Numbered from the stretch's first letter, positions 41,370 to 49,264 are shown. The stretch is DNA of 64,000 nucleotides from Pseudomonas hydrolytica (GCF_021495345.1 NZ_CP099397.1:3596001-3660000), one strand, 5' to 3'. Numbers and translations are program-made. The notes: generated from the letters alone by a model not told the origin.

Positions 41370-42624
41370 ATACTGCAACCAGCTTTTCGAGTTCAAACGT
41401 AAAACCGCTGAGTTCTGCACAGAAGCCCACAAGAAAGCTTGGCAACGTGCTAGAACAAATCGACTAGACAAGCAACGCAAATATCGGTTCAGCACCAGCG
41501 CCTTTACGTTTTATCTTGCAGATGCTTGCCGCAGAAGTGGCACTATTCAAGTATTACCAAAAACCCTGAGCGGACTTGAAAAGCTGCACACCCTCTACAA
41601 GTTTTCATTGAAGGCCAACGGCTACGGTGAAGACGATCAATTCAGCCTATGCCACCTGTTCCCCGTAAAACATCCGCACTACATCGGCACCATGCACGCC
41701 GATAATCTCGTTGTAAGTTACCGCGACCTTAACGCCAAGCATGGGAATGCTTTCGTGCATACGGCTGGTCACAAGATCAGCCGTTTAGATTTGTCAGCCA
41801 AGTGGCAAGTAGGGGCTGAGGACAAAAAGTCCTCTGTAGTGGCGAAAATCGTTGAATACTACGGCGAAGACTTTACCGCAACCATTGCCGTTAAGCTCAA
41901 ACTACAACCAGCCAAACGCCAAGCCTCACTTGATTGGTTGACACAATGCAACGATCCCCGCGTGCCAGCTCATGCCGAACTAGAGCAGATGACAACCGCA
42001 GCTCTAACCAAACTGAAGTCTGAGATTAGCGGCAAGTCTGGCGGATACCTGCCAGATTCTGGGGTCAATGCCAACGACGTGTTCCTCTCAGAGTTAAAGC
42101 GCCTCTCTCACTCCCGCCCAGAATTCGAGCAAGTGGCAGAACGTTGGTTAGAGGTTATGCCGGATATCGTCGGTTACTTCCATGCTCTGCATTGGTCACG
42201 TCCAAAAGCTGGCGGGTCTGAATCTGAATACCGGGAAGCCCTCGCCCCTATCGCCCCGCTTCGCCAAGCTCAGTTCGATTTGCTGCACGGTGGCAAAGTA
42301 GAAGATTTTCTAACTGTGCTGAATACCCTCCTCACCTCTGAAAGCCTAGTGCTGCCTACTGCTCCTGAAACTTGTCCCGCTAAGAAAGAGGAAAACAAGC
42401 TGGCCAGTAGTAACTCGCCAGGAGCGCTAACAATCCCTGTCTTCGCTGAAGACGATTATGCAGAGTTGGAAGCGTTAGAGCAGGCCGCAGGCATGCAAGC
42501 ATACCTTTATGAAGAAGACGGCCAATGTTTCAGCGAAGCTGAGTTGGAAACCGCATTCCGTGGCGTAGGCCACAAGACAAAACAAACACAGCAAACAGCT
42601 TTTGCCCGGTTCCTAACCGGGTGA
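41338..42624 (+). CDS. Large unknown protein with N-terminal zinc motif
   Basis: The 428-residue protein opens with 'PCKYCNQLFEFKRKTAEFCTEAHKKAWQRAR', a C-x2-C-x13-C-x3-H cluster (Cys10, Cys13, Cys27, His31). About 380 residues without a motif I recognise follow. The middle includes 'LSLCHLFPVKHPHYIGTMHADNLVV'-like text (residues about 100-125), with several His that might bind metal. The C-terminal third is acidic. It is the largest protein of the operon apart from the tape-measure protein. The shared zinc head suggests it binds the same target as the small zinc proteins. Confidence 0.68.
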   Translation: MSTEHKTKPCKYCNQLFEFKRKTAEFCTEAHKKAWQRARTNRLDKQRKYRFSTSAFTFYLADACRRSGTIQVLPKTLSGLEKLHTLYKFSLKANGYGEDDQFSLCHLFPVKHPHYIGTMHADNLVVSYRDLNAKHGNAFVHTAGHKISRLDLSAKWQVGAEDKKSSVVAKIVEYYGEDFTATIAVKLKLQPAKRQASLDWLTQCNDPRVPAHAELEQMTTAALTKLKSEISGKSGGYLPDSGVNANDVFLSELKRLSHSRPEFEQVAERWLEVMPDIVGYFHALHWSRPKAGGSESEYREALAPIAPLRQAQFDLLHGGKVEDFLTVLNTLLTSESLVLPTAPETCPAKKEENKLASSNSPGALTIPVFAEDDYAELEALEQAAGMQAYLYEEDGQCFSEAELETAFRGVGHKTKQTQQTAFARFLTG

Positions 42625-42637
42625 CAGGAGATTTTTA

Positions 42638-42964
42638 ATGTACAACTTCCAAGAATCTAAAGCCCAGACAGCAGCCCTATTAAAATCGAAGTACACCGTA
42701 GAGCAAACGACGTATGACAAGCTTCTGGCCAGTCTTTTAGAGATACCACGTAAAGCCGATATTGATATCGGAGATGCAGTATCTCGCCCAGTATCCGAGG
42801 GCGTATATAAGAGTGCTGGGACATTCCGCACATTCGAACAATGGTTAGAGCAGCACGAAGAAACCTTGTCAACCCTCGATGATTCCACACGAGACGAAGT
42901 TATTCGCAAAGCCCGTAAAACCTTCGAACTATCTTTAATTCAACAATACGTTAAGGGGGCCTAA
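42638..42964 (+). CDS. Hypothetical protein upstream of the tape-measure gene
   Basis: The 108-residue protein is helical and acidic ('FRTFEQWLEQHEETLSTLDDS', 'EVIRKARKTFELSLIQQYV'). It has no motif I recognise. Its stop overlaps the start of the tape-measure gene (TAATG), and AGGAG lies 8 bases before its ATG. In tailed phages the position before the tape-measure gene is taken by tail assembly chaperones, which are also small helical acidic proteins. That comparison is positional only. Confidence 0.65.
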   Translation: MYNFQESKAQTAALLKSKYTVEQTTYDKLLASLLEIPRKADIDIGDAVSRPVSEGVYKSAGTFRTFEQWLEQHEETLSTLDDSTRDEVIRKARKTFELSLIQQYVKGA

Positions 42965-45237
42965 TGTCCGGTGAAAGAGTAATTGCCTCCCTTGTCGGCA
43001 AGCTCCGATTTGACGTTGACTCCACGGGGCTACGCCGATTCGAAAAGATGCTTGATAGCATCCATGCAAAAATGGCAGCCCTCGACAAGCAAGCCACTCG
43101 CCTACAAAAGAAACTAGGCATCGCCCCAAAGGGCACAGCAAACATCCAGCGCCAGCTAGCCCAGCAGCAAAAACTGACCAAGCAGCAATTCCAAGATTCC
43201 TTGAAGGCTTCGAAGCTCCAACTTGCAGTTGATCAGAATAAGTTGAAGCTCCAAAGCGTTCAGGCGAAAGCATCGACCCTCCAGGCCAAGCAAGCACAGG
43301 CCGAACACAAGGCCCGTCTGGGTCATATCAAAGCTGAACAGGCAGCCCAGACATTCAGCATGCGTCAGGAACAGAGCCGTCTACGTCTCGCCCAAGAACA
43401 AAACCGGCTGGCAGCTTCCAACAGCCGCTTGGAAGCCACCAGAGCCCGTACACAAGCCGCAGCAGACCGTGCCCGTATCACCGGACTCCGACTAGAAGAA
43501 CGCCTCTCCAAGAGCCTCCCACGGAGCTTGCAGGGAGACGCACGTCGGCCATCTCGCAGCATTGCCAGCCCATGGCGTGGTGGTAGTCGCGGGTTTGGTT
43601 CCAGCATGAGCCATGTTCTGGCTGGTGGTGCAGGTGTTGGAGTTGGTGCATCCATCCCAGGACTGGCCATGTTCAGTGCTGGCCTACACCCCGCAGCCAT
43701 CGCAATCGGTGCAGTTGCTACAGCGGCCACGCTAGCCGCAGCAAAGCTTAACCAGCTAGCCAAGCAGGACGTGAAAGCCCTGGATGAACGCAAGGTTGAA
43801 CGCGCCAACTTCAAAGTGGCTACGGGCTCCCCGGAAGCAGCCGCAAAAGCAGAGGCTCGCCTGTCGGCCCTAGCTGATGATTTGGGCATCGTCCGCAGTG
43901 AGATCGCCAAGCCATACACCATGGCCACGGTAAACCTTGCGGCTGCCGGTATGAGTCCCGATGAAGCCGCGAAGATGCTTCAAGGCTTGCTGTCGTTTGG
44001 TCGTGGTGCAGGCGTCTCTACAGACGATCAGGCAGGCGCTCTAAGAGCGATTCAGCAATCCCTGTCCAAAGGTCAGCTGATGAGCGAAGAAGCTCGTCAA
44101 CAGCTTGCAGAGCGCCTCCCAGGCGCATGGCAGGCCATGGCCGACAGTTGGGCACAACTCACCAAATCCGGTCTAGTTGGTGATAAGGCATCTCAAGCAT
44201 TTTCGGATGCAATGGAAGACCGTCAGATTCGTGGCGATAAACTGGTTGAATTCTGGAAAGTATTCGGCGCTCGCCTACAAGAACAGGCTAACGCTGGTGG
44301 CCGTCTGGATGAAATCAGGCAGAGTGCAGATGCACACGCCGCACGTCTCCAGAATATGAAAGAAGCCCGTAGCATCGCTACAGCAGAGTTTGACGATGGC
44401 AGGCTAAAGAAAGCATCTAATGAGATGCTCCAAGCTCGTGAAAAGCTGGAGAAGAGCTTAAACAAACTTGTCCCGACATTTAGCAGCCTGGAGAGTGCAA
44501 GCCTACGATTTGAACAACGATTCTACGAACTATCGTCTAGTTTTGTTGAATGGTTGGCCATGATCCAAACTAAGCTTGATAGCTTCGAACCATCCCCGGA
44601 GTTCTTGCGATTTGTTGAAGCTGTCGATTCTACTTTACAGAAGTTTTATGTTGCCCTTGAACCAGTACTAACGCTCCTGAGTGACGTTGTAACGTTCATG
44701 GCTGGTATTGCCATTGATACCCTTACAGAGAGTTGGAAAACATTCTTCGGAACGTTTGCCGATGGCTTAGATAGTATGCAAGGACTCCTCGATACCATAC
44801 CGGACGCCGTACAACAATTTGTTGATCACATCCGCAACATGATAGCCAAGCTTCTCGATATGGTGGGCTTGGGTGATCGTTGGAGAAAGCACCAACAGGA
44901 GCGGGAACAAGGTAGACAGATTGCTTCTAATGTCGAACAACAAAGTAAGCTTCCATTCATGTCGGCCCCTATCACACCAGAGTTACAACGTAGTATTAGC
45001 CAGCTATCCGGCCCATCCCAAGCGCTACAGAATGCAATCGACAATAAAACTGTAAACACTACAGGCGTCCTACAGTTTAACCCGATTATCACCGTCCACG
45101 CTGAAAATGCAGACGCTGCTGAAGTTGTCACCCAACTTGAAAGCAAGCTTCAGGGTATGGCACAGGATGCTTATCGCGGAATGCTCCAGCAAACTCTGGA
45201 TAAAGCTAAAACCAGTCTGGTGCAAACGAAGAAATGA
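42964..45237 (+). CDS. Phage tape-measure-type protein
   Basis: The 757-residue protein has a coiled coil (about residues 25-185), then a Gly/Ala-rich hydrophobic stretch (215-262). Residues about 290-395 match the tape-measure N-terminal domain: 'DDLGIVRSEIAKPYTMATVNL', 'MSPDEAAKMLQGLLSFGRG', 'ALRAIQQSLSKGQLMSEEARQQLAERLPGAW'. The C-terminal region is helical with two hydrophobic segments near 560-590. In phages this protein sets tail length and crosses the host envelope. Here no other tail, capsid or packaging gene is present, so it may serve a satellite, remodel a helper tail or act on the membrane. Confidence 0.85.
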   Translation: MSGERVIASLVGKLRFDVDSTGLRRFEKMLDSIHAKMAALDKQATRLQKKLGIAPKGTANIQRQLAQQQKLTKQQFQDSLKASKLQLAVDQNKLKLQSVQAKASTLQAKQAQAEHKARLGHIKAEQAAQTFSMRQEQSRLRLAQEQNRLAASNSRLEATRARTQAAADRARITGLRLEERLSKSLPRSLQGDARRPSRSIASPWRGGSRGFGSSMSHVLAGGAGVGVGASIPGLAMFSAGLHPAAIAIGAVATAATLAAAKLNQLAKQDVKALDERKVERANFKVATGSPEAAAKAEARLSALADDLGIVRSEIAKPYTMATVNLAAAGMSPDEAAKMLQGLLSFGRGAGVSTDDQAGALRAIQQSLSKGQLMSEEARQQLAERLPGAWQAMADSWAQLTKSGLVGDKASQAFSDAMEDRQIRGDKLVEFWKVFGARLQEQANAGGRLDEIRQSADAHAARLQNMKEARSIATAEFDDGRLKKASNEMLQAREKLEKSLNKLVPTFSSLESASLRFEQRFYELSSSFVEWLAMIQTKLDSFEPSPEFLRFVEAVDSTLQKFYVALEPVLTLLSDVVTFMAGIAIDTLTESWKTFFGTFADGLDSMQGLLDTIPDAVQQFVDHIRNMIAKLLDMVGLGDRWRKHQQEREQGRQIASNVEQQSKLPFMSAPITPELQRSISQLSGPSQALQNAIDNKTVNTTGVLQFNPIITVHAENADAAEVVTQLESKLQGMAQDAYRGMLQQTLDKAKTSLVQTKK

Positions 45238-45521
45238 CCATTTTTCAAATCTTACAATTTGCACAAAGCGTGGTATTCGCTGGGGCCTTGGTTATTGCAG
45301 TTATCGCCACAAACACGTTTAACACGAGGCTAGCATTAATCGAGGATAACCAACGCAGTCTTGAGGCTGCGTTCATCCTCACGCGTGACATTCAAAGTGA
45401 GCAGCTTTCCAGGGTGCTGGGAATCTTACAATCTCCGATGTTATGCGCCAGCCCTCCAAGCCTGAACATTCGCACAGGCTCACACGATGTTCAGATCAAC
45501 GACAGCAACATTCAACGCTGA
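45234..45521 (+). CDS. Small single-pass membrane protein coupled to the tape-measure gene
   Basis: The 95-residue protein starts MTIFQILQFAQSVVFAGALV, which forms one membrane helix, and continues as a soluble helix with 'RSLEAAFILTRDIQSEQLSRV'. Its ATG overlaps the tape-measure stop (ATGA), so the two should be made in fixed ratio. It could be a holin-like, anchoring or partner protein; one helix and no dual-start motif argue against a classical holin. Function unknown. Confidence 0.62.
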   Translation: MTIFQILQFAQSVVFAGALVIAVIATNTFNTRLALIEDNQRSLEAAFILTRDIQSEQLSRVLGILQSPMLCASPPSLNIRTGSHDVQINDSNIQR

Positions 45522-45540
45522 GAACCAGCAACCATGGGGT

Positions 45541-45633
45541 GCTCCTAAAATGTCCCGCTAATTTCAGGATAACGAGCCTCGGGGTAGTAACGCTCATTAG
45601 GAGCAACCTCCTATTCGTCACGTCATGCGTGAC
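45541..45633 (+). promoter_or_regulatory. Structured leader before the AT-hook gene
   Basis: Long-range arms GCTCCTAA (45541-45548) and TTAGGAGC (45597-45604) enclose a smaller GAGC/GCTC stem. They are followed by a perfect hairpin GTCACG-TCATG-CGTGAC (45617-45633). The set lies immediately before the AT-hook gene and could be an RNA regulatory element or a protein site. Confidence 0.5.
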
Positions 45634-45658
45634 AGACAAACATATTCAAGGATTCAAG

Positions 45659-45907
45659 ATGACTACAGAAAACTTTTACGCCGCCGGCCAGCGCCAGTTT
45701 CCAACCCTGGAACAGCAACAGGCGTGGTACGCGGATTACAAACAGGCAACCCCGCTAGTACGTCTAGCCGCTGACGATCCATCAGACGACTGCGAACCAG
45801 CAGTCTACGTTGATGCTCTGTTTGCAGGCGCCGGGATTGCCCTACGTGGCGAGTACAAGCCCCACGTTAAACGCGGCCCAGGAAGGCCCAGAAAACACCC
45901 TGTTTAA
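45659..45907 (+). CDS. Small AT-hook protein
   Basis: The 82-residue protein ends in 'HVKRGPGRPRKHPV', a clear AT-hook with its GRP core in a basic context, which binds the minor groove of AT-rich DNA. The N-terminal part ('GQRQFPTLEQQQAWYADYKQ') may form a short helix. The island has strongly AT-rich intergenic regions that could be targets. The ATG is preceded by AAGGAT. It may be a DNA-binding regulator, in an element where no ordinary helix-turn-helix repressor is seen. Confidence 0.68.
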   Translation: MTTENFYAAGQRQFPTLEQQQAWYADYKQATPLVRLAADDPSDDCEPAVYVDALFAGAGIALRGEYKPHVKRGPGRPRKHPV

Positions 45908-45934
45908 TTGTTAAAAAATTGATCAATACTCTAT

Positions 45935-45964
45935 GCCCTGGCTCTTAGTTGAGCTGGGGCTTTT
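45935..45964 (+). terminator. Terminator at the end of the island operon
   Basis: A 10-bp stem (GCCCTGGCTC/GAGCTGGGGC, two G-T pairs) is followed directly by TTTT. It closes the operon after the AT-hook gene. Confidence 0.8.
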
Positions 45965-46129
45965 CATTGGAGCCCAGCAAATACGCTACATGTACCTGTA
46001 CAAAATTTAACCAAAGCGTTTTCCCTCCTGTTTTCGCACTTTGACTCCAGATGGCCAGAAGCCACTAGCAAGCAAGCTCCCGCTTCGGCACGATAGCTGC
46101 CATTCCCACAAGATCACGGAGGACACACC

Positions 46130-46528
46130 ATGGCATTCAACATTCGCAGCAGTGCCGGCTGGCTTCGGCTATGGGTGCTGTGCTGCATGGTGTGGGCAGT
46201 TGTAGTTGTCGTGCTAACTAGCGACGGATTCCCCACTAAAGCACGTCTTGATAGCAATCTAGAGTTCCAGCTATCTCTGATCAGTCCAGACGCGAACAAG
46301 CGCCGAGCTGATATGTGGGGGCGTCCCCCGTTAGCCCCTGCGGTGGTTGCCCAGCGTAAGGCAGAGGCCGTTGCTAAACACCGTGAGGGAGTGAACAACT
46401 TAGAGCGTGATCAGCGCCGCCACCTTATACGGTCGGCACTCTTCTGGTTCGTCCCCTCCCTGTTACTGCTAATCAGTGGCTGGCTCATTGGCTGGGTGGT
46501 GCGAGGCTTCACCCGCCCCTCTACCTAA
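46130..46528 (+). CDS. Two-helix membrane protein of the island
   Basis: The 132-residue protein has membrane helices at about residues 12-30 ('LRLWVLCCMVWAVVVVVL') and 103-125 ('ALFWFVPSLLLLISGWLIGW'). Between them is a basic, helical region ('AVVAQRKAEAVAKHREGVNN'). It is preceded by a good GGAGG site. The layout resembles small membrane proteins of mobile elements with two termini on one side. No family recognised. It could act in exclusion or cell-envelope change, but this is unproven. Confidence 0.65.
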   Translation: MAFNIRSSAGWLRLWVLCCMVWAVVVVVLTSDGFPTKARLDSNLEFQLSLISPDANKRRADMWGRPPLAPAVVAQRKAEAVAKHREGVNNLERDQRRHLIRSALFWFVPSLLLLISGWLIGWVVRGFTRPST

Positions 46529-46530
46529 CC

Positions 46531-46660
46531 GTATTCATATAGGTGTACCCGCACGACCACCTGTCGCTGAATACACGCACCACCACAATTCCGTATTCAT
46601 TTGACTTGCCTTAATCAATGAATACACCTACCATGCTTGCATCTAGACCCAAATGAATAC
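46531..46660. promoter_or_regulatory. res-like site of the small resolvase
   Basis: Five copies of the 7-mer GTATTCA/TGAATAC lie at 46531, 46568, 46593, 46619 and 46654. The first four form two inverted pairs, about 44 and 33 bp long. They sit immediately upstream of the resolvase gene, as subsites I-III do in Tn3-like systems. The last copy ends 14 bases before the start codon and may also repress the gene. Confidence 0.72.
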
Positions 46661-46673
46661 AAAGAGGCAAGGC

Positions 46674-47213
46674 ATGGCACAGGTTGGATACGTTCGCGTT
46701 AGCTCGGTTGATCAGAACACTGATCGTCAGCTTGATGGCATCGCCCTGGACAAGGTCTTCACTGACAAAGTATCCGGCGCCACCACAGACCGCCCCCAGC
46801 TCCTGGCCATGCTCGACTACGTGCGGGAGGGTGACTGCATCCACGTCCACTCCATTGACCGCCTCGCTCGCTCCCTGGCTGACCTCCTGAGCTTGGTTGA
46901 ATCCCTCACAGCCAAGGGCGTAGCCATCCGCTTCCACAAGGAACAGCTTCACTTCACTGGCGAGCACAACGCCATGCAAAAGCTCATGCTCTCGATGATG
47001 GGCAGCTTCGCTGAGTTTGAACGTTCGATGATCAAGGAACGTCAAGCAGAAGGCATTGCCAAGGCTAAGGCTAAAGGCGTCTACAAAGGGCGCGTGAAGA
47101 CGGTAGATGACGATGCTATTCGTGCAGAGATTGCTGCTGGTTCGTCATTCCGTAAGACTGCTGAGAAGCTGGGTGTATCACTGTCCACTGTTCAGCGTGC
47201 GATGCGTGCGTAA
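46674..47213 (+). CDS. Small serine resolvase/invertase
   Basis: The 179-residue protein has the resolvase catalytic domain ('MAQVGYVRVSSVDQNTDRQL') with Ser10, 'HSIDRLARSLADLL' and 'SFAEFERSMIKERQAEGI'. A C-terminal helix-turn-helix of the Hin type follows ('FRKTAEKLGVSLSTVQRAM'). It likely resolves multimers of the circular element or inverts a segment. The start at GTTGG-encoding ATG after AGAGGCAAGGC is preferred to an upstream ATG. A res-like set of repeats precedes it, and a terminator follows. Confidence 0.92.
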   Translation: MAQVGYVRVSSVDQNTDRQLDGIALDKVFTDKVSGATTDRPQLLAMLDYVREGDCIHVHSIDRLARSLADLLSLVESLTAKGVAIRFHKEQLHFTGEHNAMQKLMLSMMGSFAEFERSMIKERQAEGIAKAKAKGVYKGRVKTVDDDAIRAEIAAGSSFRKTAEKLGVSLSTVQRAMRA

Positions 47214-47224
47214 AGCCAGCAATT

Positions 47225-47241
47225 AGCCCCGTTGCGGGGCT
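47225..47241 (+). terminator. Terminator of the resolvase gene
   Basis: A 7-bp stem AGCCCCG/CGGGGCT with a 3-base loop, followed by TTCTCT, begins 11 bases after the stop. Confidence 0.85.
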
Positions 47242-47399
47242 TTCTCTGCCTCGTGCTGGCGGTGTATCACCTCAGCAGAAACACGCTGTAAACGCCTCAC
47301 AGAGCGCCCTGTGACGTGCAGATATTTGGCCAAATATCCGGTTCAGGGTACGCCCCCTGCTGCTGAGCTTAATACTTCGGTTGTAGCGCTGTTTTCTGG

Positions 47400-47432
47400 C
47401 GGGCGGGGTCTTGGGTAATTATTCCCCGCCCG
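47400..47432. repeat. GC-rich inverted repeat near the unknown secreted gene
   Basis: A perfect 9-bp inverted repeat (CGGGCGGGG/CCCCGCCCG) with an AT-rich 15-base loop lies just past the stop of the minus-strand secreted protein gene. It has no T-run on either side, so it may be a terminator of weak kind or a protein site. Confidence 0.5.
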
Positions 47433-47440
47433 ACCTGGGC

Positions 47441-47767
47441 CTATTTCACATAGCCCTTGAGCGTATAGAAGGCTTTCCCGCTTGGCGTGAGGAAGGTAAT
47501 CAACTCGTCGTCCTTTTCCTCCTGAAAGACGCTGATCTTCAGAGGACCATTGGTCATACGGCAATCCCCTGTGCTGATCATCCGCATGGCGCCGCGTTCA
47601 TCCTGATCCTGCACGTACCCTATAAAGCTTCTGAGGTTCTTCTGCCCCTCACAGTACACAGCTTCGTTTGGGAGTGTGGCGGTGTAACTCACATCAACCC
47701 ACTCAGCCTGTGCACTACCAGCAGCCAGCCCAGCAACCAAGCCAGCAACAACGATCATATTCCGCAT
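47441..47767 (-). CDS. Small secreted hypothetical protein
   Basis: The 108-residue protein has a Sec signal peptide ('MRNMIVVAGLVAGLAAGSAQA', cleavage after AQA). The mature domain is beta-rich: 'EWVDVSYTATLPNEAVYCEG', 'GDCRMTNGPLKISVF', 'KAFYTLKGYVK'. It has two Cys that may pair. It should be in the periplasm or outside. AAAGGA is 7 bases before its ATG. No family recognised; as cargo of the island, an envelope function is plausible but unproven. Confidence 0.65.
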   Translation of the reverse strand: MRNMIVVAGLVAGLAAGSAQAEWVDVSYTATLPNEAVYCEGQKNLRSFIGYVQDQDERGAMRMISTGDCRMTNGPLKISVFQEEKDDELITFLTPSGKAFYTLKGYVK

Positions 47768-47873
47768 AACGAATTCCTTTCGTGTTAGGTCAGACGCCGC
47801 CAGTCTCCCAGATTCCCACCCGCACTGGTAGCATCCGGCTATCGCAGGTAACGCACAGGAAGCCGATCAGGAC

Positions 47874-48548
47874 ATGGGTACGACTTGGAATCTGGCACCA
47901 CTACAGGATTGGATCGAAGCGAATCACCCGAACGACAAGCACGCTGCCGAGCTTCCCCACTCCCTCCGCCGATCAGCGTACATTCTCGATTACCACCTAA
48001 CACAAGCGCGAGATGCATTCGCGGAATTCCAGCCCACAGGCAGCGACGGCTTCGAGATGTTCGCAGCCATGGCGAGTTTTGACCCCAAGTTTGCCAGAGC
48101 TGCCCTAGTCCACGAGGCCAACGTCATTGCAGCAATCCACACGGTTCGGAATTACGCCGATATCTTCGCCCAGCTAGCCAACACACTGGCCATGCCGAAA
48201 CCGTTAGAAATTAGAGACTGCGATTTCGGCAAGGTAGCGAATGGATTACCGACGTCCGACCTGAAGACAAAAATGCAGGAACTGAACGCTTCTTACTGGT
48301 TCCGCTATCTAGCAGCCTTCAGCAACATTTCGAAGCACCGCCGTCTACTGCAAAGCAAGCCCACGACTACTTTCGCGGACAACGTGACCGGCCTACGGGT
48401 AGAAGAGTTCTCGTACCAGTTCAAAAAGCATGAGCCTGAGACCACCTTTCCCTGCTGCTGGGCGCACGACCTGTTAGAGGAGGCATACACCGTGTATCGC
48501 AACATCTTACAGCAGGGCCAGACACTGAACGATCACGTCACGCAGTGA
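47874..48548 (+). CDS. Cytoplasmic hypothetical protein
   Basis: The 224-residue protein is alpha-helical with no membrane segment. Features are 'RRSAYILDYHLTQARDAFAEF', 'VNVIAAIHTVRNYADIFAQLAN'-like helices and 'AFSNISKHRRLLQSKP'. The last has the look of all-helical unknown proteins that are sometimes compared with HEPN folds, but the R-x4-6-H motif is not convincing here. It is divergent from the secreted gene, with about 100 bases between. Function unknown. Confidence 0.65.
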   Translation: MGTTWNLAPLQDWIEANHPNDKHAAELPHSLRRSAYILDYHLTQARDAFAEFQPTGSDGFEMFAAMASFDPKFARAALVHEANVIAAIHTVRNYADIFAQLANTLAMPKPLEIRDCDFGKVANGLPTSDLKTKMQELNASYWFRYLAAFSNISKHRRLLQSKPTTTFADNVTGLRVEEFSYQFKKHEPETTFPCCWAHDLLEEAYTVYRNILQQGQTLNDHVTQ

Positions 48549-48817
48549 AAGAAATTGCACAATCCTGCACCGTCAAGACAAATCTGACGAACGGCACTAT
48601 ACAGAAACAGAAACACCCATATAATAAGAGCGTAGCGACCGAGGCGAAGCCGAGAGAGCTACGCGATACACCCAAAGCGAGAGCTTTGATTAGTAACCTA
48701 ACTAAAAGATATAAAACAACATCTAGTATTGTGAGTGTAACGAACCTACTAGATATAGTTATAAACTCTAGAATATAACTAATCAGACGTAAACGTCTGA
48801 ATATATATACTTTATAG
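48549..48817. other. AT-rich region with hairpins
   Basis: No gene is supported. There is a CGTAGC/GCTACG inverted repeat (48631-48636 and 48658-48663) around a purine-rich core. Then come 100 very AT-rich bases with TATAGTTATA-like motifs, and a perfect stem TCAGACGT-AA-ACGTCTGA (48783-48800). The last may terminate the coiled-coil gene on the minus strand; the AT-rich part could be an origin or AT-hook target. Confidence 0.5.
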
Positions 48818-49078
48818 TTATATATTATTTTGTTCCTGCGCTAGCCGAGCTTCCAGCGCACCCCGCACCCTCTCCAAAGCATCGACTTCCTTTAGTAGCT
48901 CCGTGCTCCGCAGGTTGGCCGCTGATAGCTGCCAGCGCTTCCGCTCCAGTTCAGCCATAAGCATCCCGTGCATCTTGTGATCAGCCACGAGCTTCCCGAT
49001 TTGCATCCGTGCCCGTTCCAGCTCCTGGGTTAGCTGCTCGATCACCACAGCCTGTGCCAATGCCTTCCGGCGCCACAT
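48818..49078 (-). CDS. SOS-controlled small coiled-coil protein
   Basis: The 86-residue protein (from MWRRKALAQAVVIEQLTQEL) is a continuous heptad-rich helix ending 'LEARLAQEQNNI', so it should form a coiled coil. A GTG four codons upstream is an alternative start. A LexA box lies about 26 bases upstream, between likely -35 and -10 elements, so expression should follow DNA damage. As the last gene before the right junction it may act in induction, excision or helper interference. No family recognised. Confidence 0.68.
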   Translation of the reverse strand: MWRRKALAQAVVIEQLTQELERARMQIGKLVADHKMHGMLMAELERKRWQLSAANLRSTELLKEVDALERVRGALEARLAQEQNNI

Positions 49079-49103
49079 GCCACCGCCCACGACTCACCAC
49101 CAA

Positions 49104-49123
49104 TACTGTTTATACATACAGTT
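49104..49123 (-). promoter_or_regulatory. LexA (SOS) box
   Basis: CTGTTTATACATACAG has the required CTG-N10-CAG ends and an AT-rich centre; the extended 20 bases differ from the E. coli consensus at only three positions. On the minus strand it lies between TTGAAC and TATTGG, where LexA would block the coiled-coil gene promoter. Confidence 0.8.
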
Positions 49124-49264
49124 CAAGTATAGAGTTCTAACGCCAAGCCTCGTCAAGATTTCCCCAGCTTCGAGGTCGGCAAGCCAAGCGCCGCCGAGTT
49201 ACAATGGTCGATTACCTACACCCAATTCAGCGGGTGCAGTGACATTGTTATTTTGCGGAGATTT

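Noticed and set aside
47400..47432. GC-rich inverted repeat as a normal intrinsic terminator
   Set aside because: The stem is perfect, but no T-run follows on either strand, so I list it only as an inverted repeat.
47874..48548. HEPN ribonuclease assignment for the helical cytoplasmic protein
   Set aside because: The 'SNISKHRR' segment is suggestive, but the R-x4-6-H spacing of HEPN nucleases is not met.
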